Assembly (NCBI GenBank): GCA_017854855.1 | Contig: JAFMGZ010000003.1 | Coordinates: 1-64,000, forward strand | From: Sulfitobacter sp. | GTDB lineage: Bacteria; Pseudomonadota; Alphaproteobacteria; Rhodobacterales; Rhodobacteraceae | Length of the DNA: 64,000 bases | Reading direction: 5' to 3' | In this document: in pieces, positions 1 through 10,011 of the stretch | Numbering within the stretch: position 1 is the first letter of the stretch | Layout of the letters: every line of letters begins with the position of its first letter | Program-made: the position numbers and the translations under genes | Notes under the pieces: model-generated | What the model saw: only the letters and a program-made list of their open reading frames with translations | Databases searched by the model: none | What the model was told of the DNA's origin: nothing

Positions 1-282
1 TTATTTGACCTGCTGCCTCAAGGAATAGATATACGGGTTTTTGGATAAATATACCCCCTTTTGCATAAAAATTCCCTGCGTAACTTTTCAGGCACAGCGA
101 TAAATCCGGCCAGGGCCGGAGCTTAATTTATTATATTTCATATATTTACGCAAAAACTGGCAGTCAGAAAGCAAAACCAGGGCGGCAGGACAAAGCGCAT
201 TTATTTTTTGACGGGCAACAGCGCATTCTGCTCAAAAGAGAGCTGTTTCCAGACAATCAACGTGCGGATGTCATTTCACCGC

Positions 283-322
283 AAAACAAGACGCCCCGTC
301 GATGTGACAGGGCGCTTTCGGG
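283..322 (-). terminator. Probable lon terminator
   Basis: On the minus strand, about 135 bases past the lon stop, a GC-rich stem (AAGCGCCC-type arm with its complement GGGGCG-CTT, one bulge) is followed by GTTTTG. This is the usual layout of a factor-independent terminator, although the stem is imperfect. Confidence 0.45.
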
Positions 323-380
323 GGACGTCCCCGATGATCAGTACAAAGTAGCGCGCAGAACGGGATATGAGGTGCTCGCG

Positions 381-423
381 CCCTTAACGCTTTTTGAAAT
401 CCAGGATTCCTAAGCGTTAAGGG
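381..423. repeat. 12-bp inverted repeat downstream of lon
   Basis: CCCTTAACGCTT at 381-392 and its exact complement at 412-423 flank a 19-base spacer. The repeat ends 33 bases from the lon stop codon. There is no U-run on either strand, so it is not a standard terminator. It could be an mRNA 3' end stabiliser or a protein-binding palindrome. Confidence 0.5.
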
Positions 424-456
424 AAACGAAATATACCATGTCACCCCAGAGAGGCG

Positions 457-2868
457 TTAATGCGCTGTTGCCGCATCCGAACCTGACGAACGGGCCGCCA
501 CGGCCGCAGCGGCTGCTGCATCCTCGGCTTCCTGGTCCCATTCGATCGGTACAGGCTTTGACACCAACGCATGTTCCAACACTTCTGACACATGGGTTAC
601 CGGAATGATGGTCAGCCCCTGTTTGACGTTGTCGGGGATATCCGCCAGATCCTTGACGTTTTCCTCAGGGATCAAAACGGTCTTGATCCCGCCGCGCAGG
701 GCCGCCAGCAGTTTCTCTTTCAAACCGCCAATCGGCATCGCATTGCCGCGCAGGGACACTTCGCCCGTCATGGCAATATCCTTGCGCACCGGAATTTGCG
801 CCAGCACCGATACGATAGAGGTGACCATCGCCAGACCGGCTGATGGCCCGTCCTTTGGTGTCGCCCCATCCGGCACGTGAACGTGAATGTCCAACGTGTC
901 AAACTTGGGCGGTTTCACCCCGATCTGCGGGCTGATGGAGCGGACATAGGAACTGGCCGCGTCGATGCTTTCCTTCATGACATCGCCCAGCTTGCCGGTG
1001 GTTTTCATCCGGCCCTTGCCCGGCAACCGCAACGCTTCAATATGAAGCAATTCACCGCCCACCGACGTATAGGCCAGACCTGTCACCACACCGATCTGGT
1101 TTTCCTGTTCTGCCAGACCGTAGCGATGTTTGCGCACGCCTAGGAATTCATCCAGATTTGCATCCGAAACCGTGACGTTTTCCGCCTGTTTCTTGATGAT
1201 CTTGGTCAGCGCCTTGCGCGCCACCTTTGCGATTTCCCGCTCAAGGTTCCGCACGCCCGCCTCACGGGTGTAATAGCGGATCATGTCCACGATCGCTGAA
1301 TCCTCGATCGCGAATTCCTTGGCCTTCAGGCCGTGGTTCTTGATCTGCTTGGTCACCAGGTGCTGTTTGGCAATCTCCAGCTTTTCGTCTTCGGTATAGC
1401 CGGACAGCGGAATGATCTCCATCCGGTCCAGCAATGGCCCCGGCATGTTATAGCTGTTGGACGTGGTCAGGAACATCACGTTCGAAAGATCATATTCGAC
1501 CTCCAGATAGTGATCCACGAAAGTGGAGTTCTGTTCAGGATCCAGTACCTCAAGCATCGCAGACGCAGGGTCACCACGGAAATCCTGCCCCATCTTGTCG
1601 ATTTCATCGAGCAAGATCAGCGGGTTCGTGGTTTTCGCCTTTTTCAGCGCCTGGATGATCTTGCCGGGCATAGAACCGATATAGGTCCGGCGGTGGCCAC
1701 GGATCTCGGATTCGTCACGCACGCCGCCCAGCGAAATGCGGATGAACTCGCGTCCCGTCGCCTTGGCCACGGATTTGCCCAGCGATGTCTTGCCCACGCC
1801 CGGAGGGCCGACCAGACACATGATCGGGCCTTTCAGCTTGGAAGACCGCTGCTGCACCGCCAGATATTCGACGATGCGCTCCTTGACCTTGTCCAGACCG
1901 TAGTGGTCGTTGTCCAGCACCTCTTGCGCCTTGGCCAGGTTCTTTTTCACGCGGGATTTGGTGCCCCACGGGATCGACAGCATCCAGTCCAGGTAGTTGC
2001 GCACAACCGTGGCTTCGGCAGACATCGGGCTCATGTTCTTGAGCTTCTTGATCTCGGCTTCGGCCTTTTCCTTGGCCTCTTTGCTCAGCTTGGTGGCAGC
2101 GATCTTGGCTTCCAGTTCGGCAACTTCGTTCTTGCCTTCCTCACCATCGCCCAGCTCCTGCTGGATCGCTTTCATCTGTTCGTTCAGATAATATTCGCGC
2201 TGGGTCCGCTCCATCTGGGATTTCACGCGGGTCTTGATCTTTTTCTCGACCTGCAAGACCGACATTTCGCCCTGCATCAGGCCGTAAACCTTCTCCAGCC
2301 GCTCAGACACGCTGAGGGTTTCAAGCAGGTCCTGCTTTTGCTGCACTTCGATGCCCAGATGCCCCGCGACAAGATCAGCCAGACGCGCAGGTTCAACGGT
2401 TTCGCCCACGGCGGCCAATGCCTCGTCGGGGACGTTCTTCTTGACCTTGGCGTAGCGCTCAAACTCGTCGCCCACGCTGCGCAACAGCGCCTCGGTGGTG
2501 GCCACATCGCCGGGGATTTCGGTCAAATACTCTGCCCGCGCCTCAAAGAAACTATCGTTCTCGATGTAGTCGGTGATCCGCACACGCGCCTGACCCTCGA
2601 CCAGCACCTTGACGGTGCCATCGGGCAGTTTCAGCAGCTGCAGAACATTGGCCAACACGCCTGTCTTGAAGATCCCTTCGGCAGAAGGATCATCTTCACC
2701 GGGATCAATCTGGCTGGACAAAAGAATTTGTTTATCGTCCGACATCACCTCTTCGAGGGCGCGGACAGATTTTTCGCGTCCCACAAAAAGCGGTACGATC
2801 ATATGCGGGAACACCACGATATCGCGCAACGGCAAAACCGGGTAGGACGCATTCAAAGGCTCTAACAT
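457..2868 (-). CDS. lon: ATP-dependent Lon protease
   Basis: Cytosolic AAA+ serine protease that degrades misfolded and selected regulatory proteins; 803 residues, a normal Lon length. The N-terminal substrate-binding region covers roughly residues 1-200, followed by a Lys/Glu-rich coiled coil around 190-290. The Walker A motif GPPGVGKTS is near residue 354 and Walker B (LILLDEIDK) follows. The protease domain carries the catalytic serine in DGPSAGLAM near residue 676 and the catalytic lysine in GGLKEKLLAA near 718. The tail is Ala-rich (EDAAAAAAVAARSS), common in alphaproteobacterial Lon. The start is supported by AAGGA seven bases upstream. It is transcribed alone. Adjacent hupB, often found next to lon, is missing. 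Confidence 0.98.
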   Translation of the reverse strand: MLEPLNASYPVLPLRDIVVFPHMIVPLFVGREKSVRALEEVMSDDKQILLSSQIDPGEDDPSAEGIFKTGVLANVLQLLKLPDGTVKVLVEGQARVRITDYIENDSFFEARAEYLTEIPGDVATTEALLRSVGDEFERYAKVKKNVPDEALAAVGETVEPARLADLVAGHLGIEVQQKQDLLETLSVSERLEKVYGLMQGEMSVLQVEKKIKTRVKSQMERTQREYYLNEQMKAIQQELGDGEEGKNEVAELEAKIAATKLSKEAKEKAEAEIKKLKNMSPMSAEATVVRNYLDWMLSIPWGTKSRVKKNLAKAQEVLDNDHYGLDKVKERIVEYLAVQQRSSKLKGPIMCLVGPPGVGKTSLGKSVAKATGREFIRISLGGVRDESEIRGHRRTYIGSMPGKIIQALKKAKTTNPLILLDEIDKMGQDFRGDPASAMLEVLDPEQNSTFVDHYLEVEYDLSNVMFLTTSNSYNMPGPLLDRMEIIPLSGYTEDEKLEIAKQHLVTKQIKNHGLKAKEFAIEDSAIVDMIRYYTREAGVRNLEREIAKVARKALTKIIKKQAENVTVSDANLDEFLGVRKHRYGLAEQENQIGVVTGLAYTSVGGELLHIEALRLPGKGRMKTTGKLGDVMKESIDAASSYVRSISPQIGVKPPKFDTLDIHVHVPDGATPKDGPSAGLAMVTSIVSVLAQIPVRKDIAMTGEVSLRGNAMPIGGLKEKLLAALRGGIKTVLIPEENVKDLADIPDNVKQGLTIIPVTHVSEVLEHALVSKPVPIEWDQEAEDAAAAAAVAARSSGSDAATAH

Positions 2869-3272
2869 GCTCTTTTCCTTGTATAAGCAAGACAGTTCCG
2901 GTCCCTATTAGGCAACCAATGCCGTCTCCTGTTCTGGGGCAGATATGTGCACCCGCCCCATTCGTTTCAATCCCTTTTAACCGGGAATTGCCGCTATCAT
3001 CGCCTGACCTTGGCGCAGAGGCAACCGGCCTTTTGTTCTTCTTTGAATGAAAAGCGTGCGGATTTGGAGCCAAAAACGCTCCTTTGTATCCGATCTGCTA
3101 TCCAAGCAAAGGACAGCGCGCTTTGTTCAAATGATTTTCCAGTCAGGCCAGGCCATTCCGGCCTGCATTGATGACCTTGAGTTAACCCGCTTGGCCCGGA
3201 GGGCAAGGCCGCTTGGCGCAAGGTCAGCCAGCCAGGCATGGCCAGACGCCGACGCCACCCCGCGCTTTTGCG
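2869..3272. other. Intergenic region between tgt and lon
   Basis: About 400 bases without a supported gene. It contains the lon promoter and 5' leader on the minus strand (the ribosome-binding site is AAGGA close to 2880). Imperfect inverted arms occur at about 3001-3030 (CGCCTGACCTTGGCGC...) and 3208-3229 (CTTGGCGCAAGGTCAGCC). Open frames crossing it have no ribosome-binding sites and no recognisable protein features. Confidence 0.5.
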
Positions 3273-4400
3273 TCAAAGCGGGTCGATATCACCCTGCGCG
3301 CGTGTGGCGTGGAAATCTGCCTGCCAGGCTGCAAATGTTCCTGCAGCAATCGCGCCGCGCATACCGTCCATGATCTGCTGGAAATAATGCAGGTTATGCC
3401 AGGTCAGCAACATGGAGCTGATGATCTCTTGGCTGCGGAACACATGGTGCAAATAGGCGCGGCTGTAATGGCTGCAGGCGGGACAGCTGCAGGCCTCGTC
3501 CAGGGGGCGCGGATCATCCTGGTGGCGGGCGTTCTTGATGTTGAGCACGCCAAGCCGGGTAAAGACCTGACCCGTGCGCCCGGACCGCGACGGCAGCACG
3601 CAATCCATCATATCAATGCCCCGCGCCACGGCACCGACAATATCATCGGGCTTGCCCACGCCCATCAGATAGCGCGGCTTGTCCACGGGCAATTGATCGG
3701 CCGCGTAATCCAGACAGCCAAACATCGCCTCCTGCCCTTCCCCCACGGCCAGACCGCCCACCGCATATCCGTCAAAACCGATCTCGCGCAGGGCCTCGGC
3801 AGACTGCTGGCGCAGGTCCTGCTCCAGCCCGCCCTGCTGGATGCCAAACAGCGCATGGCCCGGACGATCGCCAAAGGCCGCCTTTGAGCGCGCGGCCCAT
3901 CGCATCGACAGCTCCATGCTGCTGGCGATCCGGTCGCGGTCGGCGGGCAATGCGGGGCATTCGTCAAAGCACATGACGATATCGGATCCCAAAAGCGCCT
4001 GTATCTCCATCGACCGCTCTGGTGTGATCTCGTGTTTGGAGCCGTCGATGTGGCTTTTGAAGGTCACGCCGCGCTCGGTCAGTTTGCGCAGATCGGCCAG
4101 GCTCATCACCTGAAACCCACCTGAATCCGTCAGGATTGGCCCGCTCCAGTTCATGAACTTGTGCAAGCCCCCCAAGGCGGCAATCCGCTCTGCAGTGGGG
4201 CGCAGCATCAGGTGATAGGTATTGCCCAGCAAGATATCGGCACCCGTTGCCTTCACGCTTTCGGGCATCATCGCCTTGACCGTCGCGGCCGTGCCCACCG
4301 GCATGAAGGCCGGCGTGCGGATGTCGCCACGCGTGGTGCGGATCACACCGCTGCGGGCTTTGCCATCCTGGGCGTGCTTTTCAAAGGTGATCTGGGACAT
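3273..4400 (-). CDS. tgt: Queuine/preQ1 tRNA-guanine transglycosylase
   Basis: Replaces G34 of tRNA(Asn, Asp, His, Tyr) anticodons with preQ1 in queuosine synthesis; 375 residues, the usual size. Family hallmarks are visible: [17 protein letters not shown] near the N-terminus, [23 protein letters not shown] with the catalytic aspartate, DECPALP, the second catalytic Asp in [16 protein letters not shown], and the C-terminal zinc site CSCPAC...H. The start chosen is ATG 4398-4400 ([11 protein letters not shown]), which has AGGAAG just upstream. A longer frame extends 107 residues further but its N-terminus is unlike the family. Its partner enzyme QueA is encoded at 62155-63219. Confidence 0.96.
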   Translation of the reverse strand: MSQITFEKHAQDGKARSGVIRTTRGDIRTPAFMPVGTAATVKAMMPESVKATGADILLGNTYHLMLRPTAERIAALGGLHKFMNWSGPILTDSGGFQVMSLADLRKLTERGVTFKSHIDGSKHEITPERSMEIQALLGSDIVMCFDECPALPADRDRIASSMELSMRWAARSKAAFGDRPGHALFGIQQGGLEQDLRQQSAEALREIGFDGYAVGGLAVGEGQEAMFGCLDYAADQLPVDKPRYLMGVGKPDDIVGAVARGIDMMDCVLPSRSGRTGQVFTRLGVLNIKNARHQDDPRPLDEACSCPACSHYSRAYLHHVFRSQEIISSMLLTWHNLHYFQQIMDGMRGAIAAGTFAAWQADFHATRAQGDIDPL

Positions 4401-4493
4401 TTGGGCTTCCTCGATACAGGGGTTCTTGCTGCCTAAACCACGGCGGTATGACTTGCAATCGGTGCCATTTACCCTCAGATCATAGTTGTAATC

Positions 4494-5408
4494 ATGAACC
4501 AAAGGACGGTGCGCGTGGACATTGAACAGTTGATTTTTGGCATTCTGGAAAACAACCTTGCCTGGCTGCTTCTGGCCGCCCTTGTGGTGATCTTGATCGT
4601 CAAGGCGGTCAAGATCGTGCCCCAGTCGGAACAGCATGTGGTCGAACGCTTTGGCCGTCTGCGCGCGGTGCTTGGGCCGGGGATCAACATGATCGTGCCC
4701 TTCATCGACCGGATTGCCCACAAGATCTCTATCCTTGAACGCCAGCTGCCCACCGCCAGCCAGGACGCGATTACCCGCGACAACGTGCTGACGCAGGTCG
4801 ATACGTCGGTGTTCTACCGCATCACCGAACCCGAAAAGACGGTTTACCGAATCCGCGATGTGGACAGTGCCATCTCAACAACCGTGGCGGGGATTGTGCG
4901 CGCTGAAATCGGCAAGATGGATCTGGACGAGGTGCAGGCAAACCGCTCTGCCTTGATCCAGACCATCAAGGCCACCGTAGAGGACGCGGTGGACAATTGG
5001 GGCATCGAAGTCACCCGCGCCGAAATTCTGGACGTGAACCTTGATGCCGCGACCCGCGCCGCGATGATGCAGCAGCTGAACGCCGAGCGCGCCCGCCGCG
5101 CACAGGTGACAGAGGCCGAAGGGTCCAAACGCGCCGTTGAACTGGCCGCCGACGCCGAACTTTATGCCTCTGAACAGACCGCCAAAGCCCGCCGCGTGCT
5201 GGCCGATGCCGAAGCCTATGCGACACAGGTTGTGGCCAAGGCCATCAATGAAAACGGGTTGGAAGCCGCGCAATATCAGATCGCTTTGAAACAGGTCGAG
5301 GCGGTCGGTGCCATGAGCAGCGGCGCGGGCAATCAGACGGTGATTGTCCCGGCCGAGGCTTTGGCAGCCTTCGGTGATGCCTTCAAACTGTTGAAAGGGC
5401 GCGGATAA
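4494..5408 (+). CDS. SPFH/band 7 (stomatin-like, QmcA-type) membrane protein
   Basis: A single N-terminal transmembrane segment (about residues 17-37, [21 protein letters not shown]) is followed by the SPFH/band 7 domain ([15 protein letters not shown]...; [14 protein letters not shown]) and an Ala/Glu/Arg-rich coiled coil ([17 protein letters not shown]). Such proteins oligomerise in membrane microdomains and are usually paired with an NfeD protein, as here: the next gene overlaps by one base. The role in membrane quality control is inferred from the family (E. coli QmcA-YbbK). 304 residues is a normal length. The start could alternatively be a GTG about seven codons in. It is divergent from tgt. 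Confidence 0.93.
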   Translation: MNQRTVRVDIEQLIFGILENNLAWLLLAALVVILIVKAVKIVPQSEQHVVERFGRLRAVLGPGINMIVPFIDRIAHKISILERQLPTASQDAITRDNVLTQVDTSVFYRITEPEKTVYRIRDVDSAISTTVAGIVRAEIGKMDLDEVQANRSALIQTIKATVEDAVDNWGIEVTRAEILDVNLDAATRAAMMQQLNAERARRAQVTEAEGSKRAVELAADAELYASEQTAKARRVLADAEAYATQVVAKAINENGLEAAQYQIALKQVEAVGAMSSGAGNQTVIVPAEALAAFGDAFKLLKGRG

Positions 5409-5683
5409 TGGCAGATTATCTGACATTCTGGTGGGTCTGGATCTGCATCGCGCTGGCCTTGGGCGTGATCGAACTTCTGGCCCCCGGTTTCATCTTTCTG
5501 GGCTTTGCCATCGGTGCGCTGGTGATGGCAGGCATCGTGAGCCTGTTCTCGATCACGCATGTTGCTGCCCTGCTTGCGCTCTTTGCGATCTTGTCTCTGG
5601 CGGGGTGGATTGTGCTCAGGGCGGTGTTTCGCAATCAATCCAGCGGTGCGCGGATCATCACCCGCGACGTCAACGAAAATTAA
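5408..5683 (+). CDS. Short NfeD-like membrane protein
   Basis: A 91-residue protein with two to three hydrophobic segments (WVWICIALALGVIELLAPGFIFLGFAIGALVMAGIV and HVAALLALFAILSLAGWIVL). The ELLAPGFIFLGFAIGAL segment is typical of NfeD/YbbK. The start ATG overlaps the stop of the upstream SPFH gene by one base, so translation is coupled. It lacks the C-terminal OB-fold domain of longer NfeD homologues such as E. coli YbbK, leaving only the membrane part plus a short polar tail. It probably acts as the membrane partner of the SPFH protein. Confidence 0.88.
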   Translation: MADYLTFWWVWICIALALGVIELLAPGFIFLGFAIGALVMAGIVSLFSITHVAALLALFAILSLAGWIVLRAVFRNQSSGARIITRDVNEN

Positions 5684-5754
5684 CGCCCCCCAACGCTGTT
5701 GAGCTTCCTTTCGCAGCCTGATAGTCGGCTCCTTTCAGCGGTTGAGGGGCGATC

Positions 5755-7137
5755 ATGGACGAGTTGGTATTCGGTTGGGAAGAATGGATCGCACTGCCCG
5801 ATCTCGGCATGCCCGCGATCAAGGCAAAGGTCGATACAGGTGCGCGCACCTCGGCGCTTCATGCCAGTGATATTGAGGTTTTCGGCCCTGCCGCGAAACC
5901 CAAGGTGCGGTTCAACGTGCACCCGATCCCTGCGCGTGACGACATCGTGATCACCTGCTCGGCCCCGCTGATTGACCGCCGCGAAGTGACCTCTTCCAAC
6001 GGCGAATCCGAACAGCGCTATGTGATAGAGACAAATCTGGAAGTCGGCGGCCAGATCTGGCCAATTGAGATGACGCTGACCAATCGCGCGGGCATGTCCA
6101 GCCGCATGCTGCTGGGCCGTCAGGCGCTGAACGATCACATCACCATCTCCGCGACAGAGCGGCGCTTGCAGCCCGAACTCAGCTATGACGTCTACCACAC
6201 CTCAGCGGTCCGCACGACAGCACCCAAACGCGCCCTGCGCATTGCCGTGCTCAGCCGCGAGGACAATTATTCCACCCGCCGTCTGGTCGAAGTGGGCGAA
6301 GCGCGCGGCCACACGGTCGAAGTGATCGACACGACCCGGTGCTACATGGCGATCAACACCATGTCGCCAGAGGTGCATTACGACGGCAAACGCCTGCCCC
6401 GCTATGATGCGGTGATCCCGCGCATCGGGGCCTCCATCACGCCCTATGGTACCGCCGTGATCCGCCAGTTTGAGACAATCGGCACCTATTGCGTCAACGG
6501 CTCTGCCGGCATCACCGCCAGCCGTGACAAGCTGCATGCGCATCAGGTGCTGGCCTCCAAGAAGATCGGCATGCCCACAACCGCCTTTGCCGCCTCCCCC
6601 AAGGATACGTCAAACCTGATGGCCCTGGTCGGGACGGCACCGCTGATCGTGAAACTGCTGGAATCCACCCAGGGCAAGGGCGTGGTGCTGGCCGAGACCA
6701 AAAAGGCCGCCGAATCCGTGATCGACGCCTTTCGCGGTCTCAAGGCGAACTTCCTTGTTCAGGACTTTGTAAAAGAGGCCGCGGGCGAGGATATCCGCTG
6801 TCTGGTGATCGCGGGCAAGGTTGTTGCCGCCATGAAGCGTACCGGTGCCGAAGGCGACTTCCGCTCCAACCTGCACCGGGGCGGATCGGCCAAGGTGGTG
6901 CGCATCACCAAGGAAGAACGCGACACCGCCCTGCGTGCGGCCCGCGCCTTTGGGCTGGGCAAGGCCGGTGTTGACCTGCTGCGCTCTGAGACGGGACCAA
7001 AGGTGCTTGAGGTAAATTCCTCTCCCGGTTTCGAAGGCATCGAAAAGGCCAGCGGGAAGGACATCGTCGGCAAGCTCTATGATGAAATCGAAGCGCGCGT
7101 CAAACCGCAGCCCGTGCGCAAGCGCAAAGGGGCCTGA
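5755..7137 (+). CDS. rimK: Fusion of RimB-like zinc/aspartic protease domain and RimK glutamate ligase
   Basis: A 460-residue two-domain protein. Residues 1-145 match the 'ATP-dependent zinc protease' family (retropepsin-like; [12 protein letters not shown] near residue 25, [10 protein letters not shown] near 120). Residues about 160-455 form an ATP-grasp ligase of the RimK type ([64 protein letters not shown]). RimK adds glutamate to the C-terminus of ribosomal protein S6. In Pseudomonas the protease domain is a separate gene, rimB; here it is fused. A strong GAGGGG ribosome-binding site precedes the start. Substrate specificity of the fusion is unknown. Confidence 0.9.
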   Translation: MDELVFGWEEWIALPDLGMPAIKAKVDTGARTSALHASDIEVFGPAAKPKVRFNVHPIPARDDIVITCSAPLIDRREVTSSNGESEQRYVIETNLEVGGQIWPIEMTLTNRAGMSSRMLLGRQALNDHITISATERRLQPELSYDVYHTSAVRTTAPKRALRIAVLSREDNYSTRRLVEVGEARGHTVEVIDTTRCYMAINTMSPEVHYDGKRLPRYDAVIPRIGASITPYGTAVIRQFETIGTYCVNGSAGITASRDKLHAHQVLASKKIGMPTTAFAASPKDTSNLMALVGTAPLIVKLLESTQGKGVVLAETKKAAESVIDAFRGLKANFLVQDFVKEAAGEDIRCLVIAGKVVAAMKRTGAEGDFRSNLHRGGSAKVVRITKEERDTALRAARAFGLGKAGVDLLRSETGPKVLEVNSSPGFEGIEKASGKDIVGKLYDEIEARVKPQPVRKRKGA

Positions 7138-7175
7138 CGCAGGATCAGCGCGGCTTTATCTGACCCGAAACGGCA

Positions 7176-7209
7176 AAACGGCCCCCGCGCATCAGCGCCG
7201 GGGCCGTTT
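7176..7209. terminator. Bidirectional terminator between rimK-like gene and BCCT gene
   Basis: A 10-bp perfect stem AAACGGCCCC/GGGGCCGTTT, with GCGC/GCGC pairing possible near the loop, followed by T-rich sequence on the plus strand (GATTTTTAG) and an A-rich complement upstream. It separates two convergent genes. Confidence 0.85.
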
Positions 7210-7226
7210 GATTTTTAGCAAATGCC

Positions 7227-8897
7227 TTATTCGGCCGGTGCGGCCTCCACATGGGTGGTAGGCAGCCCGTGCTTGGTCCGCTGGCCATCACGGTAGATGG
7301 CTTTCACCAGCGAAATGCCCATCAAGACCATCACGACGCTGAAAGGCAGCGCCCCGATCACCATCGCCGTCTGGATCGCCCCCAGACCGCCCGCCACGAT
7401 CAAGCCGCCTACGACGAGGGCCAATGCAGCGCCCCAGAACAGGATATGCGGGCGCGCCTTGGGGCCCTCATCCCCTGCGGCATTAATCGTATTGATTATC
7501 AGCACCGCACTGTCTGCCGATGTCACCAGATAGGTCAGCAGCAAGATCACAACGATCACCGACATCACATAGGCCATCGTATCGCTGAGAATGACCGCCA
7601 GCATCGCAAACAATTGGTCGGACTGTCCGGCCCCCACAATCTCACCTTTGGCTGTGCCCGACAGCTCAAGGTCAATCGCGGTGCCACCCACCAGGGCGAA
7701 CCAGACAAAACACATGACGGCGGGAATGATCATTGCCCCCAGCACATATTCGCGAATGGTTCGTCCCTTTGAAATGCGGGCAAGAAACACACCGACAAAG
7801 GGCGCGAATGCGATCCACCAGGCCCAGTAAAAAATCGTCCAACCGCCCTGCCAACCGGCCAGCGCATCGCCCATCTCGGTGCCGTCCTTGGACCAGACCG
7901 TTAGAATGTTGCCGGGGATGGACAACAGATAATCCCAAATACCCACAACCAACGTGGTCAGCCCGAAAACGGTCGATCCGAAAACCAAAAAGAAGGCCAG
8001 CACGAAAAAACTCAGCCCCATGTTGATGTTGGACAGCCATTTGATGCCCTTGCCCACACCAGACAGCGCCGACATCGTCGAGGCCCCCATGATCACGACC
8101 AAGGCCACGACGATCCCCATCGTGGAAGACGACTTTGTGCCATCCTCGGCGGTGGAATACAGCCAATCGCCAACGCCAATGCGCGACAAGCCAGAGATGA
8201 ACTGCTCAACCCCGAACCCCAGGGTCTGCGCCACCCCCAGAACGGTGGCGACGACCGCAACCACATCAATCGCATGTCCCAAAGGCCCCGAAAGCGCCTT
8301 GCCGAAAATCGGGGTCAGTGCCGACCTGATCGTCAAAGGCAGCCCGCGACGGTATGAAAAATACCCAAGGGCCAGACCGACAATCGCATAAGAGGCCCAT
8401 GCCGCCAGCCCCCAGTGGGTGAAAGACCAGATATAGGCATCGCGCACATTTCCAGCAGTGCTGCCTTCGGTAAGCCCCATGATCGTACTTGGGTTCTTGG
8501 CAAAGTGGTACATCGGCTCGGCGGTTGCAAATGTCAGCATGCCGATGCCGATCCCCGCCCCGAACATCATCGAAAACCACGAGAAATTGGAAAACTCGGG
8601 CCTGTCTTCATCATGGCCCAACCGCATCTTTCCCGCCGCAGGCCATAACGCCAGCGCAAAACAAAGGATCACAAAGAACGCCATGACATAGACGTACCAA
8701 TAGCTGAAAGTCGCAAGGATGATATTGTTCAGCGCGCCCAAAACCGATGCCGCCTGATCCGGAAAGGCGATCGCCCAAAGGATCAAGGCCCCGACAAGTA
8801 TTTTCGCCGTGATCGCGACGTCCTTGGTAAACCCACGATAAAACCCCGATGCGGCGACTTTGATCGGTAGATGTGTGACTGGTGGCTTGACTGGCAT
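7227..8897 (-). CDS. BCCT-family betaine/choline/carnitine transporter
   Basis: A 556-residue protein with about 12 hydrophobic segments and the BCCT signature around WTIFYWAWWIAFAPFVGVFLARIS. FGAGIGIGMLTF near residue 110 is the conserved glycine stretch linked to ion coupling in this family. It imports a quaternary ammonium compound such as glycine betaine or choline with Na+ or H+, for osmoprotection or as a nutrient. The start chosen is ATG 8895-8897 (MPVKPPVTHL), preceded by GGGGGAC six bases upstream; a TTG 27 bases further up is the alternative. Exact substrate cannot be told from sequence. No choline-oxidation genes are adjacent. Confidence 0.95.
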   Translation of the reverse strand: MPVKPPVTHLPIKVAASGFYRGFTKDVAITAKILVGALILWAIAFPDQAASVLGALNNIILATFSYWYVYVMAFFVILCFALALWPAAGKMRLGHDEDRPEFSNFSWFSMMFGAGIGIGMLTFATAEPMYHFAKNPSTIMGLTEGSTAGNVRDAYIWSFTHWGLAAWASYAIVGLALGYFSYRRGLPLTIRSALTPIFGKALSGPLGHAIDVVAVVATVLGVAQTLGFGVEQFISGLSRIGVGDWLYSTAEDGTKSSSTMGIVVALVVIMGASTMSALSGVGKGIKWLSNINMGLSFFVLAFFLVFGSTVFGLTTLVVGIWDYLLSIPGNILTVWSKDGTEMGDALAGWQGGWTIFYWAWWIAFAPFVGVFLARISKGRTIREYVLGAMIIPAVMCFVWFALVGGTAIDLELSGTAKGEIVGAGQSDQLFAMLAVILSDTMAYVMSVIVVILLLTYLVTSADSAVLIINTINAAGDEGPKARPHILFWGAALALVVGGLIVAGGLGAIQTAMVIGALPFSVVMVLMGISLVKAIYRDGQRTKHGLPTTHVEAAPAE

Positions 8898-9229
8898 TTT
8901 TTGTCCCCCATTGGGCGGTGTCAACGTTCACAGCCCGTTGAAATTTGCACCCTCATTGGCTCTTTATTGAGGGTGACTGCCACCAACCTGACCAAAAACA
9001 GCGCAAAATCAAACAATTTCTGAATATTTATGCCTAACCCATGGGCGGTTTGAAAAACCCTGCGATGGTTTTGCCTGCAAATCTGCGCCGCCCTTTGACG
9101 TGTCATACGCCTGCGCAAGCACCGCAAAACCCGATGTTCACCCGGTCTCGGCTGGTCCCCGTCCTCCCCCCACTGGACGCCGCCCGGTTCAAACCCTATA
9201 TAAACACTCAGAAAAGCAATGAGGCCCTC
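8898..9229. other. Divergent promoter region, BCCT gene / Fe-S gene
   Basis: About 330 bases without a supported gene, holding two divergent leaders. An inverted repeat ACCCTCA...TGAGGGT lies at about 8949-8974, close to the BCCT start, and could be an operator. The middle is AT-rich (AAAATCAAACAATTTCTGAATATTTATG near 9005-9032), consistent with promoters. I see no RNA gene. Confidence 0.4.
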
Positions 9230-9592
9230 ATGACAGACCAATCCCAGCCCATGGAAGGCACGCCCCTGATCGCGCCTTCAAGCACCGATCACCCGCTCTA
9301 CGAGCAGATCGTAGAGGCCTGCCGCACGGTCTATGACCCTGAAATTCCAGTGAATATCTACGAACTTGGCCTCATTTACACCATCGACATCGACACCGAA
9401 AATGCGGTCGACATCAAGATGTCCCTGACAGCGCCGGGCTGCCCGGTCGCGGGCGAAATGCCCGGCTGGGTCGCCGATGCGGTCGAACCCCTGCCCGGCG
9501 TCAAACATGTTAACGTGGAACTGGTCTGGGAACCGCCATGGGGCATGGACATGATGTCAGATGAGGCCCGGCTTGAACTGGGCTTTATGTAA
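9230..9592 (+). CDS. DUF59/SufT-like Fe-S assembly protein
   Basis: A 120-residue protein of the MIP18/DUF59 family that helps mature iron-sulfur proteins. Diagnostic stretches are VYDPEIPVNIYELGLIYTIDID, MSLTAPGCPVAGEMPGWV (with the conserved cysteine near residue 72) and VELVWEPPWGMDMMSDEARLELG. The start ATG 9230-9232 (MTDQSQPMEG) is chosen because an in-frame extension upstream has no family similarity. It is followed 56 bases downstream by a HesB/IscA-type gene, so both probably form a small Fe-S operon. The rest of a suf operon is not in the window. Confidence 0.93.
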   Translation: MTDQSQPMEGTPLIAPSSTDHPLYEQIVEACRTVYDPEIPVNIYELGLIYTIDIDTENAVDIKMSLTAPGCPVAGEMPGWVADAVEPLPGVKHVNVELVWEPPWGMDMMSDEARLELGFM

Positions 9593-9648
9593 GACCGCTT
9601 GAGACCGCATCGGTCCTTGGCTATCTTGGACCCAATAGGAGACAGAAC

Positions 9649-10011
9649 ATGTTCGGCATCCCCGGAAAACAAGCCGTCACCATCACCCCCAAGGCCTCGG
9701 CGCAGATCGCAAAGCTGATGGCCTCGGCAGGCCACGCAGGGCTGCGCATCGGCATCAAGAAGGGCGGATGTGCGGGTATGGAATATACCATGGAATATGT
9801 CGATCAGGCAGATCCCAATGACGAGGTCGTCCAGCAAGACGGCGCCTGTGTGATGATCGCCCCCATGGCGCAGATGTTCCTCTTTGGCACCGAAATCGAC
9901 TATGAGACGACGCTGCTGGAATCCGGCTTCAAATTCAACAACCCCAATGTGACAGAGGCTTGCGGCTGCGGTGAATCGATCAAATTCGACGAGTCCCTCA
10001 CCGCCAAATGA
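9649..10011 (+). CDS. sufA: A-type Fe-S carrier/scaffold (HesB/IscA/SufA family)
   Basis: A 120-residue A-type carrier. The three conserved cysteines are present: one in GGCAGMEYTM near residue 44 and two in CGCGESIKF near residues 105-107. These proteins bind and pass Fe-S clusters to client apo-proteins. AATAGGAGAC ends seven bases before the ATG. The gene sits between the DUF59 protein and a TfoX-domain gene whose start overlaps its stop by four bases (ATGA). Assignment as SufA rather than ErpA/IscA is based on the DUF59 neighbour and is tentative. Confidence 0.92.
   Translation: MFGIPGKQAVTITPKASAQIAKLMASAGHAGLRIGIKKGGCAGMEYTMEYVDQADPNDEVVQQDGACVMIAPMAQMFLFGTEIDYETTLLESGFKFNNPNVTEACGCGESIKFDESLTAK

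Larger units (their letters stand above)
1..456. other. Gene-free left edge, downstream of lon
   Basis: No convincing coding region is visible. The first 250 bases are AT-richer than the rest of the window, with several A/T runs. Positions 283-318 hold a terminator-like hairpin for lon, 319-333 a short GC palindrome, and 381-423 a 12-base perfect inverted repeat with a 19-base loop. In many alphaproteobacteria a HU gene follows lon; none is present here. Confidence 0.5.

Noticed and set aside
1333-2865. 510-codon open frame antisense to lon
   Set aside because: It lies entirely opposite lon, has a His/Leu-rich low-quality composition caused by GC-rich codon complement, and shows no family motif.
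4401-4721. N-terminal extension of tgt
   Set aside because: The extra 107 residues overlap the divergent SPFH gene and are unlike any TGT; the internal ATG has a good ribosome-binding site.
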